Position numbers and translations under genes: made by a program. Below, one piece after another: positions 54,712-64,000 of a DNA stretch of 64,000 nt. Source of the stretch: Sternotherus odoratus (taxonomy: Eukaryota; Chordata; Testudines; Kinosternidae); NCBI GenBank assembly GCA_032164245.1, contig JAVMKO010000010.1:25494189-25558188 (forward strand). Direction: 5' to 3'. Below the pieces are notes generated by a model that saw nothing but the letters and a program-made list of their open reading frames with translations, had not been told where the DNA came from and made no database searches. How positions within the stretch are numbered: the first letter of the stretch is position 1; each line of letters begins with the position of its first letter.

Positions 54712-57444
54712 AAGAACATAAGAACATAACATAAGAACATAAGAACGGCCATACTGGGTCAGACCAAAGGTCCATCTAGCCCAGCATCCTGTCTACCGAC
54801 AGTGGCCAATGCCAGGTGCCCCGGAGTGAGTGAACCTAACAGGTATGATCGAGCGATCTCTCTCCTGCCATCCATCACCCCCCTCTGACAGACAGAGGCT
54901 AGGGACACCATTCATTACCCATCCCGGCTAATAGCCATTTATGGACTTAGCCTCCATGAATTTATCCAGCTCTCTTTTAAACCCTGTTATAGTCCTAGCT
55001 TTCACAGCCTCCTCAGGTAAGGAGTTCCACAGGTTGACTGTGCGCTGTGTGAAGAAGAACTTCCTTTTATTTGTTTTAAACCTGCTGCATGCCAATTTCA
55101 TTGAATGGCCCCTAGTTCTTCTATTTTGGGAACAAGTAAATAACTTTTCCTTATTCACTTCCTCCACTCCACTCATAATTTTATATACCTCTATCATATC
55201 CCCCCTTAGTCTCCTCTTTTCCAAGCTAAAAAGTCCTAGCCTCCTTAATCTCTCTTCATATGGGACCCGTTCCAAACCCCTAATCATTTTAGTTGCCCTT
55301 CTCTGAACCTTTTCTAGTGCCAGTATATCCTTTTTGAGATGAGGAGACCACATTTGTACGCAGTATTCAAGATGTGGGCGCACCATGGATTTGTATAAGG
55401 GCAATAAGATATTCTCCGACTTATTCTCTATCCCCTTTTTAATGATTCCTAACATCCTGTTTGCTTTTTTGACTGCCGCTGCACACTGCGTGGATGCCTT
55501 CAGAGAACTATCCACAATGACTCCCAGGTCTTTTTCCTGATTGGTTGTAGCTAAATTAGCCCCCATCATATTGTATGTATAGTTGGGGTTATTTTTTCCA
55601 ATGTGCATTACTTTACATTTATCCACATTAAATTTCATTTGCCATTTTGTTGCCCAATCACTTAGTTTAGTGAGATCTTTTTGAAGTTCTTCACAGTCTG
55701 CTTTGGTCCTTACTACTTTGAGCAGTTTAGTATCATCTGCAAACTTTGCCACATCACTGTTTACCCCTTCCTCCAAATCATTTATAAATAAGTTGAATAG
55801 GATCGGCCCCAGGACTGACCCTTGGGGAACACCACTAGTTACCCCTCTCCATTCTGAAAAAGTTCCATTTATCCCTACCCTTTGTTCCCTGTCTTTTAAC
55901 CAGTTTTCAATCCATGAGAGGATCTTCCCTCTTATCCCATGGCAGCTTAATTTACGTAAGAGCCTTTGGTGAGGGACCTTGTCAAAGGCTTTCTGGAAAT
56001 CTAAGTACACTATGTCCACCGGATCCCCCTTGTCCACATGTTTGCTGACCCCTTCAAAGAACTCTAATAGATTAGTAAGACACGATTTCCCTTTGGAGAA
56101 ACCATGTTGACTTTTGCCCAACAATTTATGCTCTTCTATGTGTCTGACAATTTTATTCTTTACTATTGTTTCAACTAATTTTCCCGGTACGGACGTTAGA
56201 CTGACTGGTCTGTAATTGCCAGGATCACCTCTAGAGCCCTTTTTAAATATTGGCGTTACATTAGCTATCTTCCAGTCACTGGGCACAGTAGCCGATTTAA
56301 AGGATAGGTTACAAACCCTCGTTAATAGTGGCGCAATTTCACATTTGAGTTCTTTCAGAACTCTTGGGTGAATGCCATCTGGTCCCGGTGACTTGTTACA
56401 GTTAAGTTTATCAATGAGTTCCAGAACCTCCTCTACTGATACTTCAATTTGTGACAATACCTCAGATTCGTCACCTACAAAAGACAGCTCAGGTTTAGGA
56501 ATCTCCCTAACGTCCTCAGCCGTGAAGACTGAAGCAAAGAATTCATTTAGTTTCTCTGCAATGACTCTGTCATCTTTAAGTGCTCCTTTTGTATCTCTGT
56601 CATCCAGGGGCCCCACTGGTTGTTTAGCAGGCTTCCTGCTTCTGACATATTTAAAAAACATTTTATTATTACCTTTTGAGTTTTTGGCTAGCTGCTCTTC
56701 AAACTCCATTTTAGCTTTTCTTATTACATTCTTACACTTTACTTGGCAGTGCTTATGCTCCTTTCTATTTACCTCACTAGGATTAGACTTCCACTTTTTA
56801 AAAGATGCCTTTTTCTCTCTCACTGCTTCTTTTACTTGGCTGTTAAGCCACGGTGACTCTTTTTTAGTTTTCTGGCGTTGTTTTTTAATTTGGGGTATAC
56901 ATTTGAGTTGGGCCTTTATTATGGTATCTTTGAAGAGAGTCCATGCAGCTTGCAGGGATTTCACTTTAGTCACTTTACCTTTTAATTTCCGTTTAATTAA
57001 CCCCCTCATTCTTTCATAGTTCCCCTTTTTTAAATTAAATGCCCCAGTGTTGGGCTTCTGAGGTGTTATTCCCACCATAGGAATGTTAAATGTTATTATA
57101 TTATGGTCACTATTTCCCAGCGGTCCTTTTATAGTTACCTCTTGAACCAGATCCTGCGCTCCACTCAGGACTAAATCCAGAGTTGCCTCTCCCCTTGTGG
57201 TTTCCTGTACCAGCTGCTCCAAGAAGCAGTCATTTAAAGTATCAAGAAATTTCATCTCTGCATTTCGTCCCGAGGTGACATGTACCCAGTCAATGTTGGG
57301 ATAATTGAAGTCTCCCACTATTATTGGGTTCTTTATTTTGACAGCCTCTCTAATCTCCCTTAGCATTTCGTCATCCCTATCACTGTCCTGATCAGGTGGT
57401 CGATAATAGAGCCCTATTGTTATGTTCTCTTCATCAGTTGCCAG
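54712..57444 (-). mobile_element. Young CR1 LINE, 5'-truncated
   Basis: The element runs on the minus strand. It begins inside the endonuclease (ATDEENITIGLYYRPPDQDS) near 57444, where it is truncated, and carries an open ORF2 to 54928. Then comes a 3' UTR with CTGGGCTAGATGGACCTTTG in minus sense and a tail of tandem AACATAAG-type units at 54712-54746 on the plus strand. The UTR, tail and open frame together suggest one of the most recent insertions here. No target duplication was identified, as usual for CR1. Confidence 0.95.
54928..57366 (-). CDS. CR1 ORF2 protein, endonuclease (partial) and reverse transcriptase
   Basis: The open frame has 812 codons from the first ATG; it is open further to about 57444, but that part starts at the truncation. 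Residues 1-95 are the C-terminal endonuclease, with IVGDFNYPNIDW and the catalytic-type GNSDHN near residue 87. The reverse transcriptase covers about 310-620: SPGPDGIHP, DIVYLDFQKAFDKVPH near 450, GVPQGSVLGPILFNLFIND near 511 and the catalytic FADD near 541. The C-terminal region ends with LWNSLPEEAVKART and MEAKSINGY. No stop or frameshift interrupts it. Without the endonuclease N-terminus and promoter it is not expected to mobilise. Confidence 0.93.
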   Translation of the reverse strand: MLREIREAVKIKNPIIVGDFNYPNIDWVHVTSGRNAEMKFLDTLNDCFLEQLVQETTRGEATLDLVLSGAQDLVQEVTIKGPLGNSDHNIITFNIPMVGITPQKPNTGAFNLKKGNYERMRGLIKRKLKGKVTKVKSLQAAWTLFKDTIIKAQLKCIPQIKKQRQKTKKESPWLNSQVKEAVREKKASFKKWKSNPSEVNRKEHKHCQVKCKNVIRKAKMEFEEQLAKNSKGNNKMFFKYVRSRKPAKQPVGPLDDRDTKGALKDDRVIAEKLNEFFASVFTAEDVREIPKPELSFVGDESEVLSQIEVSVEEVLELIDKLNCNKSPGPDGIHPRVLKELKCEIAPLLTRVCNLSFKSATVPSDWKIANVTPIFKKGSRGDPGNYRPVSLTSVPGKLVETIVKNKIVRHIEEHKLLGKSQHGFSKGKSCLTNLLEFFEGVSKHVDKGDPVDIVYLDFQKAFDKVPHQRLLRKLSCHGIRGKILSWIENWLKDREQRVGINGTFSEWRGVTSGVPQGSVLGPILFNLFINDLEEGVNSDVAKFADDTKLLKVVRTKADCEELQKDLTKLSDWATKWQMKFNVDKCKVMHIGKNNPNYTYNMMGANLATTNQEKDLGVIVDSSLKASTQCAAAVKKANRMLGIIKKGIENKSENILLPLYKSMVRPHLEYCVQMWSPHLKKDILALEKVQRRATKMIRGLERVPYEERLRRLGLFSLEKRRLRGDMIEVYKIMSGVEEVNKEKLFTCSQNRRTRGHSMKLACSRFKTNKRKFFFTQRTVNLWNSLPEEAVKARTITGFKRELDKFMEAKSINGY

Positions 57445-57448
57445 TCAA

Positions 57449-57529
57449 GGATTGTTGTAAGGCTACACAACACGACTCAGATTCAAGTTCTATTCTTACT
57501 TAGAAACCTAGAAAACTGAATTGTATTTC
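57449..57529. other. Upstream APBA2 intron, flank of the CR1
   Basis: Short stretch between the CR1 truncation point and a MIR-like SINE; nothing seen. Confidence 0.3.
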
Positions 57530-57705
57530 TGATTTTGCCACAGAGCCTCTGTATAATTTTTGGCATGTCACAACTTCTGTGCCTCAATTTCCCCTACATA
57601 TAACGGGAATAATACTTGTATGCCTCAGAGTGCTGTTGCGCAGCTTTATATTAAGGTTTGTAAACTGCTTTGAGATCTTTGGATTTAGAGTGCTATGTAA
57701 ATGCA
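57530..57705 (+). mobile_element. MIR-like SINE (old)
   Basis: TGGCATGTCACAACTTCTGT, GCCTCAATTTCCCCTACATA and ACTGCTTTGAGATCTTTGGA, then GTGCTATGTAAATGC, match the MIR core and tail in plus orientation. Limits approximate. Confidence 0.65.
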
Positions 57706-58165
57706 AAATATTGCCAGTTTGTTATTATTTCCAGGTGATAATGTGAAAGGTGATTTCTGAACTGCTTAGCCCCTCTAGCTTTCTGCCAAAAAAAGGCAAG
57801 AAGGAATTTGTATCTGAGTCAGGGACAAAGTTTTCCCTGAAGGGATAATAGTCAGTCAGCAGAGAAAAAAGTTGATTCTGTAGTACTATTGTAGGGGACA
57901 CAAGTTCCTCTAAACTCACTCTCATTAGCTTGATTTTCAGATATAGCAACTTGGTGGGGCATAGTCCAAGACTCCTTCCGAGAAAACACAATAGTCTCAG
58001 GAAACAAATGTCTGAACTGACCACACTATCAAGAGTTCTGAGAGGAGCTTCATAAAGCTCCACAGGTGACTTTCGATTAGGTACTGTACATAGCTATGAT
58101 AGTCAAGAAGCATACTACATTCTCTTACTGTCTAAAAATGCTTTTCTGTTTGAGACAAGACAAAT

Positions 58166-58258
58166 CTTATTATACTGGCTGGTTAAACTAATATGGTACA
58201 ACATGTGCTGATGTGCAGTGAAATACATTAATATGGGTGAACAGATATCAACAGAGTC
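58166..58258 (+). repeat. 93-bp direct repeat, left copy
   Basis: Begins CTTATTATACTGGCTGGTTA and ends ACAGATATCAACAGAGTC. It is identical to 58698-58790. The two copies immediately flank a DIRS fragment, so they look like an unusually long target-site duplication or a local segmental duplication. Confidence 0.95.
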
Positions 58259-58697
58259 TTCAGACAGCGAGAGTGGGGATCGCTGATGGGCATGGGCCTC
58301 CCGCAAGCTTTGCACGCTTTGAACCCTGACGCCCCAGGCATAACCTGACGCCAGGGAACAAAGAACTAACTATCTAACACTAAATCTATGCAAACAACAA
58401 CTCTAACTACTCTAATTAACTACACAATGCAACTATCTAAATATCTAACTACTAACTAACTACGAGATAAGGATACCGCAAGAGAAGAGCACTGTTCCAG
58501 CAACCGCCACGGACGGAAAGAAGGAACTGAGCGGGGGGAGGGTCGACAGGGGCATATATACATGGCCATAAGGGCGCCACTCCAGGGGTCGCCCCTGCCG
58601 ACCCTACGGGTACCGCTGGGGAAAAGCTTTCCGGACCGGGCATGCGCGGAACGCACACACATATGGGAATGGACATGAGCAAGCACTCGAAGAAGAA
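58259..58697 (-). mobile_element. DIRS-type fragment: terminal repeat and gag start
   Basis: Minus-strand sense starts TTCTTCTTCGAGTGCTTGCT and continues with CATGTCCATTCCCATATG, the same terminal sequence as the DIRS copy at 14702-16825. After a leader with short TAACTA-type repeats, a frame begins MPGASGFKACKACGRPMPIS and runs DPHSRCLK before it stops abruptly at the repeat junction. So only the 5' terminal repeat and about 30 gag codons are present. It is better preserved than the relic at 34740-36200. Confidence 0.82.
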
Positions 58698-58790
58698 CTT
58701 ATTATACTGGCTGGTTAAACTAATATGGTACAACATGTGCTGATGTGCAGTGAAATACATTAATATGGGTGAACAGATATCAACAGAGTC
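58698..58790 (+). repeat. 93-bp direct repeat, right copy
   Basis: Identical to 58166-58258. The sequence diverges immediately outside it (GGAACACC here versus TTCAGACA inside the insert). Confidence 0.95.
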
Positions 58791-60034
58791 GGAACACCGC
58801 AACTATCATGGCCAAATCATTTTTAAAATACTGGATTAGATCAGAAATGCTTTAAGCAGGGGTAATGATATGACTGTAATGGAAATATATCTATTTGTTT
58901 AAAAAAAAAAAAAAAAAAAAAACCAACAAATATATTGGTTCAAGAATGTGTAAGAGCATTTAAAATTTCTAATTTATTTATTTTTAAAAGACTGTCAGTT
59001 CTGATTACAGCATACTTGGCTGAACTGAAAAATGCATCAGCATGTAACAAATGAACTGGGTTAGAATAACATTGAATTGGTTTGGTGGGCATATACTCAG
59101 TGTAGTAAATTAGATTTGAGATGGCTATATACTCCAAGAAATAAAGCCTAATATAAAAAGATACAGCTGGACATTAGTTAGTCAGATGTGGTTCTGATAC
59201 AAAAATCCCCTTTGATGGTAGTTATGCTCAATTTCATATGCAATTCTATACTATCCTAATGTTAGATCTAAGTATTTCAATCATTTAGATGAGACTTCTT
59301 TCATTTTTAAATTATTTATAGTAGACATGTACTGAAATTGCTGTTTTCAGAAGGGACCTTGGGTTTACTCCATTCCTTTACTGTTTGCAGTCACATATTT
59401 ACTGTGTATTTTATATGTTAGTTTGTAGACGCTATGACTGAGATCAGAACCCCATTATGTAGAATCCAAAACCTGTAGAGATCCTTTATATCACCTCTCT
59501 ATTCAATATATTACCTGCACTCATAAATGTGTCCTTGCCTCAATGCATGAAGACTACATTTTCCCAGTGACTCCTTTAAATAATTATGAGCCCCACTCTA
59601 CAGTTTAATTTACACAGTATGTTGGGTGCAATGATTCTTCTACCTGCATTGTTTATCAGTTTGATTAACAGTTGTGTTCCATGTCTGATCATCTTGGGAG
59701 TTTGGTCTTACATACAGGTGCAAGGGGGACAGTGGGAGCAGGGGGAAGCAATCCAGCTAATAAACAGGAGATCACTCTGTCCTCCTCTTGGCCTAGGGGA
59801 GCAGCACTCTCCCATGTCTCTTCAATGGCTGATGAATTGAGGACTCACAGGGCAGAGGAATGTGAAGTGAAAAGAGGAGGAGGAGTTTGAGGAGTTTCTA
59901 GGCCTCACGTTCTTCCGGCAAGTAGGGTGAGCAGCAGCAGCAGCTCTAGCATTAACACTAAGGGGTGTTCTCTGTTCTAAAGGTGCTCCTCTCCAGGAGG
60001 AGTGGAGAAGAAGAGCTGCCACAACTCCAGGACC
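58791..60034. other. Upstream APBA2 intron with a poly-A run
   Basis: An A run of more than 20 bases lies near 58900. The rest shows no exon, RNA gene or recognised repeat. Confidence 0.4.
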
Positions 60035-60285
60035 CAGGGGCATAGCCAGGTTTCAACAGCAGGGGGAGCGACCATCAAAAAAAAAAACAAGAAAGAAAGA
60101 AAGAAAGAAAGAAAGAAAAAAGGCCCCACTTCCACCAAAAAAAAAAAAAAAGGCGCCAACAACAACAACAAAAAAAGGTGCCACTTCCACTATCCAACCT
60201 CGCGGGGGGGGGGGGGGGGGGAGGAGAGGGGGGGGGGGGGATGATGTACCTGGATCCCCCGGATCCCTCCCTAGCTACACTACTG
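60035..60285. mobile_element. hAT MITE, family D, 251 bp, filled with simple repeats
   Basis: The left end CAGGGGCATAGCCAGG and the right end AGCTACACTACTG are degraded inverted repeats. The flanking 8-mers are both CCAGGACC (60027-60034 and 60286-60293), a perfect hAT target duplication. The interior has become simple sequence: A runs, GAAA units, AAC units and long G runs at 60201-60240. Confidence 0.85.
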
Positions 60286-61816
60286 CCAGGACCTCCTTCT
60301 CCTCAACGGGGAAAAACACTTAGCCTTTGATTTAGATGTCACAGGACAAGACTGTGTAGAAAGTGGAAGTTACTCAGTTGCCCACATATTTCATTCACCG
60401 CATGAGCTAGGAACCAAGTAGTCTTACTTATATGGAAGGAGATAAGGGGCCAATGTAAAGCAGCTTGAGACTTTGAGCCAACTGCAGCCAGATGCTAAAA
60501 CAATATTAGAATTTAGATTTTCCATGAGGACTCCATAAAAGAGTCTAAAAGAGTCTTAATTTCACTACTAACACTGACATTACTGGATACACCTGTTTTA
60601 TTAATGGTAATTTTACAGTATTTCCAGATTGCACTGATACTGGAAGTAAGTGACAGACAGCGAAAGCTACAATGCTTAGGAAATGAAATTTGAGGAAACT
60701 ACCCACAACTGAAAAATATTATAAAGCATTATCCACCTGAAAGGGAGTTATTAATGTAACATGACAGGACAAACAGCCAAATTGGAAATCTGGCATCTAT
60801 TATGATCATAACTCAATTAATAACTGGATTATAATGCTATATACTAGTCAGAGATGTTCTGATTTAAAGAGAACAAGTTCTACTAAGTAGACTGTGGACT
60901 TACTCTTCTTACATAGGAGTCTTAATAAGATATCCCAGTCACCCATCCAGACACTCAAATCATGATTTAAGCACGTAAGATGCCCAATCATGTACCAAAG
61001 TGACAATATGTATAGGCAAAAGCAGGATTTGGACATCCTGTTCAGATATCCTCATTTAAGAATTGTTCTCCTGGAATTCAGTTAATCCACATTACCAAAT
61101 TCCTGTATGGTACATATCCCAATCCAGAAGGCTATATAACTATAAATATTTATATTTAAAAGTTATTTAAAGTATAAATTAATTCTGAACTTGTTTATAT
61201 AGACTTGTCTTAAGCTTTTTTCCCCTTTGCATTCCCCAACCTCAAAGGCATACCCGAAAAGCACTTACCAGAAAGACAGCAAGAATACACTTTTTCTCCT
61301 CCTCAAAACAGAAGACACCAATATACTCTTACCACCAGAATGACTATTTTAGGCCTCCTCTGCTAAACTTGCTACATATGAAAGAATCTATTCAAAATGT
61401 TTTTAAAATGAAAGCATCACAATAGCGTTGTTCTATGCTATGCAATGTGATTGGTGTAATTATAGAAATGAAAGAAATAAAATACAGGGTTTGTACAGTC
61501 ATGATGAGCAAGTCTCCCCTGTCAGGTAAACTGTCTCTCTCCCACTCTTTAATGAACCGTAGACAGACCAAATATCAAAACACTAGCTACAAGTAATTAA
61601 ATGATGTGAGGAGGTAGGGTTTTACCTGTAGGTAAATGGGAAAAGGGACCACATAACTAGATCCCTTGCAGGCTCCACTGTCAGCCAAGAGCAGAAGGAA
61701 GTTCATTAGAATTAAGATTCCTCACACCAATCAAAAAACAAAACAAAACAAAACCAGCAGTGGGTTACAGTTTGCAGAACTGAAGAAACTCCGACCTTCA
61801 AGGAAGACAGCTCTAA
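60286..61816. other. Upstream APBA2 intron, nothing recognised
   Basis: No exon or repeat recognised. Confidence 0.4.
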
Positions 61817-61818
61817 TA

Positions 61819-62137
61819 CAGTACGCTCTTGATTATCCGGGATAATAGGGAAAAAAATTAATCCTGGTTAAAAAAATCCCGGATAATCACCATCTATAGG
61901 AAATATTGGGGTGGGGGAGGATTTGGTTCACCAGCCACCCTGCGCTGGGGGAAGGGGGTGTTGGTTCACTGGCTGCCCTGAGCTCTGGTGGGTTTTCTTT
62001 TTGTGTGTGCTTGGGACGGTAACAAAGCCAGAGCCGGCCCTGCAAGTTACGCTTTTTTTTTTTTTTTTTTTTTTGGACAACATCCTGGTTAATCCACAAC
62101 CCGGTTAACCCGATTCTGGATAATCAAGAGTTTACTG
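61819..62137. mobile_element. Tigger/pogo-like MITE, copy 2
   Basis: Begins CAGTACGCTCTTGATTATCC and ends GGATAATCAAGAGTTTACTG, flanked by TA on both sides. It is related to 10144-10442 in the same orientation, with the shared CACCAGCCACCCTGCG and ACAAAGCCAGAG blocks. A T run of about 24 bases near 62050 is extra. Non-autonomous. Confidence 0.9.
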
Positions 62138-62139
62138 TA

Positions 62140-62732
62140 TTATTATTCTTCCCCCCATGATGAGGCGACAGCTGTGTCCATCTTTAGCGTAATAATTCGT
62201 GAAGGGTGTGGTAGACCTACCGAGAATAGGAAATTTATCAAATTAACTATTTTCCAACCCTAGCAGTTCAACAATACCCCTTATTCTCAACAAACTTGCA
62301 AGCTTTACATAGCAGCTCCAGCACTGCCAATCCTGCTGTGAAGTCAACATTTGGAATATTTGCAGCCTGATATAGCCTGGAAAGTGGTGGACATTTTCCG
62401 CTGGATAGAGCCCTTAATATTTCATAATGTCTTTTGCTATAAATTGATGCTGTTTGTACACACAGGCTAAAAAAACTCTTTCCCCCCTTAATCAACTCTT
62501 TTTTATTCAGCAGCTGACATAGGCAGAGCATTATTTTTAACAAATTTCCTATTAACTGTACTGGCACATTAATTTGGTAGGCTTTTTTAGTAACCAATCA
62601 TAATTTCTTGCGATTCAAATGCTTTTTTGTGGAGGGCTGTGCAATTTCATGTCCTCCACTTCCTCTCCATTAACATATTATGTGGGAAAGGAAAATACTG
62701 TAGTGTAAAAATGCACACAACTGACAAGCTGC
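62140..62732. other. Spacer with an unidentified minus-strand open frame
   Basis: A 109-codon frame (62597-62268, minus, starting at TTG rather than ATG) encodes YEILRALSSGKCPPLSRLYQ, AANIPNVDF and LAVLELLCKACKFVENKG. It looks protein-like, and similarity to coding sequence may continue in another frame past its stop. I do not recognise it and cannot exclude chance or an old pseudogene. Confidence 0.3.
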
Positions 62733-62740
62733 GAGTAGGG

Positions 62741-63365
62741 CAGGTGTGAGCAAACTTTTTGGCCCGAGGGCCACATCAGGATTGCAAAATTGTATGAAGG
62801 GCTGGGTAGGGAAGGCTGTGCTTCTTCAAACAGCCTGGCCCCACCTCCTGTATGACCCCCTCCCAGTTCCCACCCCCGACTGCTCCCCTCAGAATCCCCA
62901 ACCCATCCAACTCCCCCTTGTTCCTTCTCCCCTGTCTGCCCCTTCCCAGGACTTCCCAGCCTAACTGCCCCCCCCCCAGGACTCCACCCCCTATCCAACT
63001 CCCCTGCTCCCTGCCCCCTGACTGCCCCAACCGCTATCCACCCTCTCACCACCACCCCATTACCTCCACCCCATCCAACCCACCCTGCTCCCTGACTTAC
63101 CCCCAGGACTCCCTTATCAAACCTCCTGGCCCCAGACCCCTTACTAAGCTGCTTAGAGCAGCATGTCTGTCAGCCGTGCAGAGCCAGACACATTGCCCAG
63201 CAGGAGCATGCAGCCCCGCCCCCCAGAGCGCTGCCCGCACAACTGCATGGCTCCAGGGGAGGGGGAAGGTTGGAGAGGGGCCAGGGAAGCCTCCCAAGCC
63301 GGGAGCTCAGGGGCCGGGCACGACAGTCTGCATGTGGCCCACTGGCCATAGTTTGCCCACCCCTG
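62741..63365. mobile_element. hAT element, family A, copy 3, 625 bp
   Basis: The left end is CAGGTGTGAGCAAACTTTTT and the right end is AGTTTGCCCACCCCTG. Both flanks carry GAGTAGGG (62733-62740 and 63366-63373), a perfect 8-bp target duplication. The interior is C-rich with CCCCTGACTGCCCC phrases. Same orientation as copy 1. Without the nested insertion it shows what an uninterrupted family member looks like. No transposase. Confidence 0.95.
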
Positions 63366-63373
63366 GAGTAGGG

Positions 63374-64000
63374 CCTTCTCTAGTAGAACATTTGTTTCCA
63401 ACCATCTTCTCTGAGATGGACCACGTAGCCCTCTCATTTTACCACCTAGATAGTGTGCATAAAAATCCCAGATTTGTGCACCAACACATGCACACATGAA
63501 GTAAGAAATTTATGACTGAAAGCTGGGCCTGTTTTCAGGCCACCTTTTTAGTCATAGACGCCAGAATTACGAGCATTGCCACCTACATTTGTGTATATAA
63601 ATGAATATTTTGCATGCACAACTGGGTAGCTGGGCAAATACTGCAAAAAACCTCTGTGGTTAATTTCATTGGCCAGGTTGAAAGGATCTGAAAATTTGAT
63701 CCTAAGTATTCCCATTCCTATCTGCAATTTTTCTCTCCTCTCCCTGCCTCTAGTTCCTCTGCATGTGGAAATGGCTATGGTTACCTTTACCCTAAACATT
63801 CAAAATATGCCAGGATACTTGACAGTTAAGTGAGATCTTGTACATGATGACCTGCAGCCATGCCCCAGTAGGCCACACTCTTTTCCAGCTCTCCCGGTCG
63901 ATGCAGGATTGTGTCTGACTTCAAAGGAGGCATCTGAGGAACTTCCAGAGTGACAAAGGAGGTGGTGTTAGTAGTTAAGCCTCTGAGTCAGTAACGAACC
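63374..64000. other. Upstream APBA2 intron, nothing recognised
   Basis: No exon or repeat recognised; the large N-terminal exon of APBA2 is not here. Confidence 0.4.

Noticed and set aside
56372..57019. 215-codon plus-strand frame
   Set aside because: It is antisense to the intact CR1 ORF2 and has no independent support.
53153..64000. Search for the large N-terminal APBA2 exon
   Set aside because: All long frames here belong to the CR1 or to low-complexity sequence. No Mint N-terminal region was recognised.
1..64000. CRISPR arrays, bacterial operons, rRNA or intact tRNA genes
   Set aside because: The window is vertebrate intronic DNA; I saw no spaced direct repeats of CRISPR type and no tRNA cloverleaf or rRNA signature.

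Overview
This is an intronic, repeat-rich stretch of a vertebrate nuclear genome, most likely a turtle. The repeats point there: CR1 LINEs whose 3' end carries the tandem 'AACATAAG' type tail, many hAT and Tigger/pogo-like DNA elements, DIRS-type tyrosine-recombinase retroelements, old MIR-like SINEs and one solo LTR. The species call is an inference from repeat types, not from a database match.

The only host gene I can support is the Mint/X11 adaptor APBA2, on the minus strand. Nine coding exons lie between 53152 and 11215. They encode 362 consecutive residues: the end of the N-terminal region, the whole PTB domain, the linker, PDZ1 and the first part of PDZ2. All nine have GT-AG junctions and matching phases. 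The N-terminal exon(s) must lie above 53152, beyond the window. The end of PDZ2 and the C-terminus must lie below position 1 or in sequence I failed to recognise. Two exons are microexons (37 and 36 bp).

Layout, low to high coordinate. 1-6960: AT-rich intron without recognisable genes. 6960-9830: an old CR1 split by a hAT element, which is itself split by a second hAT element containing a G-rich tandem array. 10144-10442: a Tigger-like MITE. 11215-11334: PDZ2 exon. 11850-17770: one old CR1, broken by an unknown insert, a DIRS element and a hAT element. 18315-18699: G-rich minisatellite. 19059-19271: PDZ1 exon. 20590-20932: hAT MITE. 21358-21537: exon, followed by CR1, MIR and solo LTR copies. 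27246-41624: PTB exons, with an old DIRS at 34.7-36.2 kb. 43823-43907: a short signal-peptide-like open frame ending in a consensus splice donor. 48807-50204: a Tigger-like element whose GC-rich core is a nearly perfect inverted repeat with 499-bp arms. 51800-53152: two more exons, then a hAT element. 54712-57444: a young, 5'-truncated CR1 with an open reverse transcriptase frame. 58166-58790: a DIRS fragment between two 93-bp direct repeats. The rest to 64000 holds hAT and Tigger MITEs.

The most notable items are the giant palindromic Tigger element with a possible captured first exon, the candidate signal-peptide exon that is phase-compatible with the APBA2 PTB exon, the three-level nested transposon with a G-rich array, and the 93-bp duplication around the DIRS fragment.
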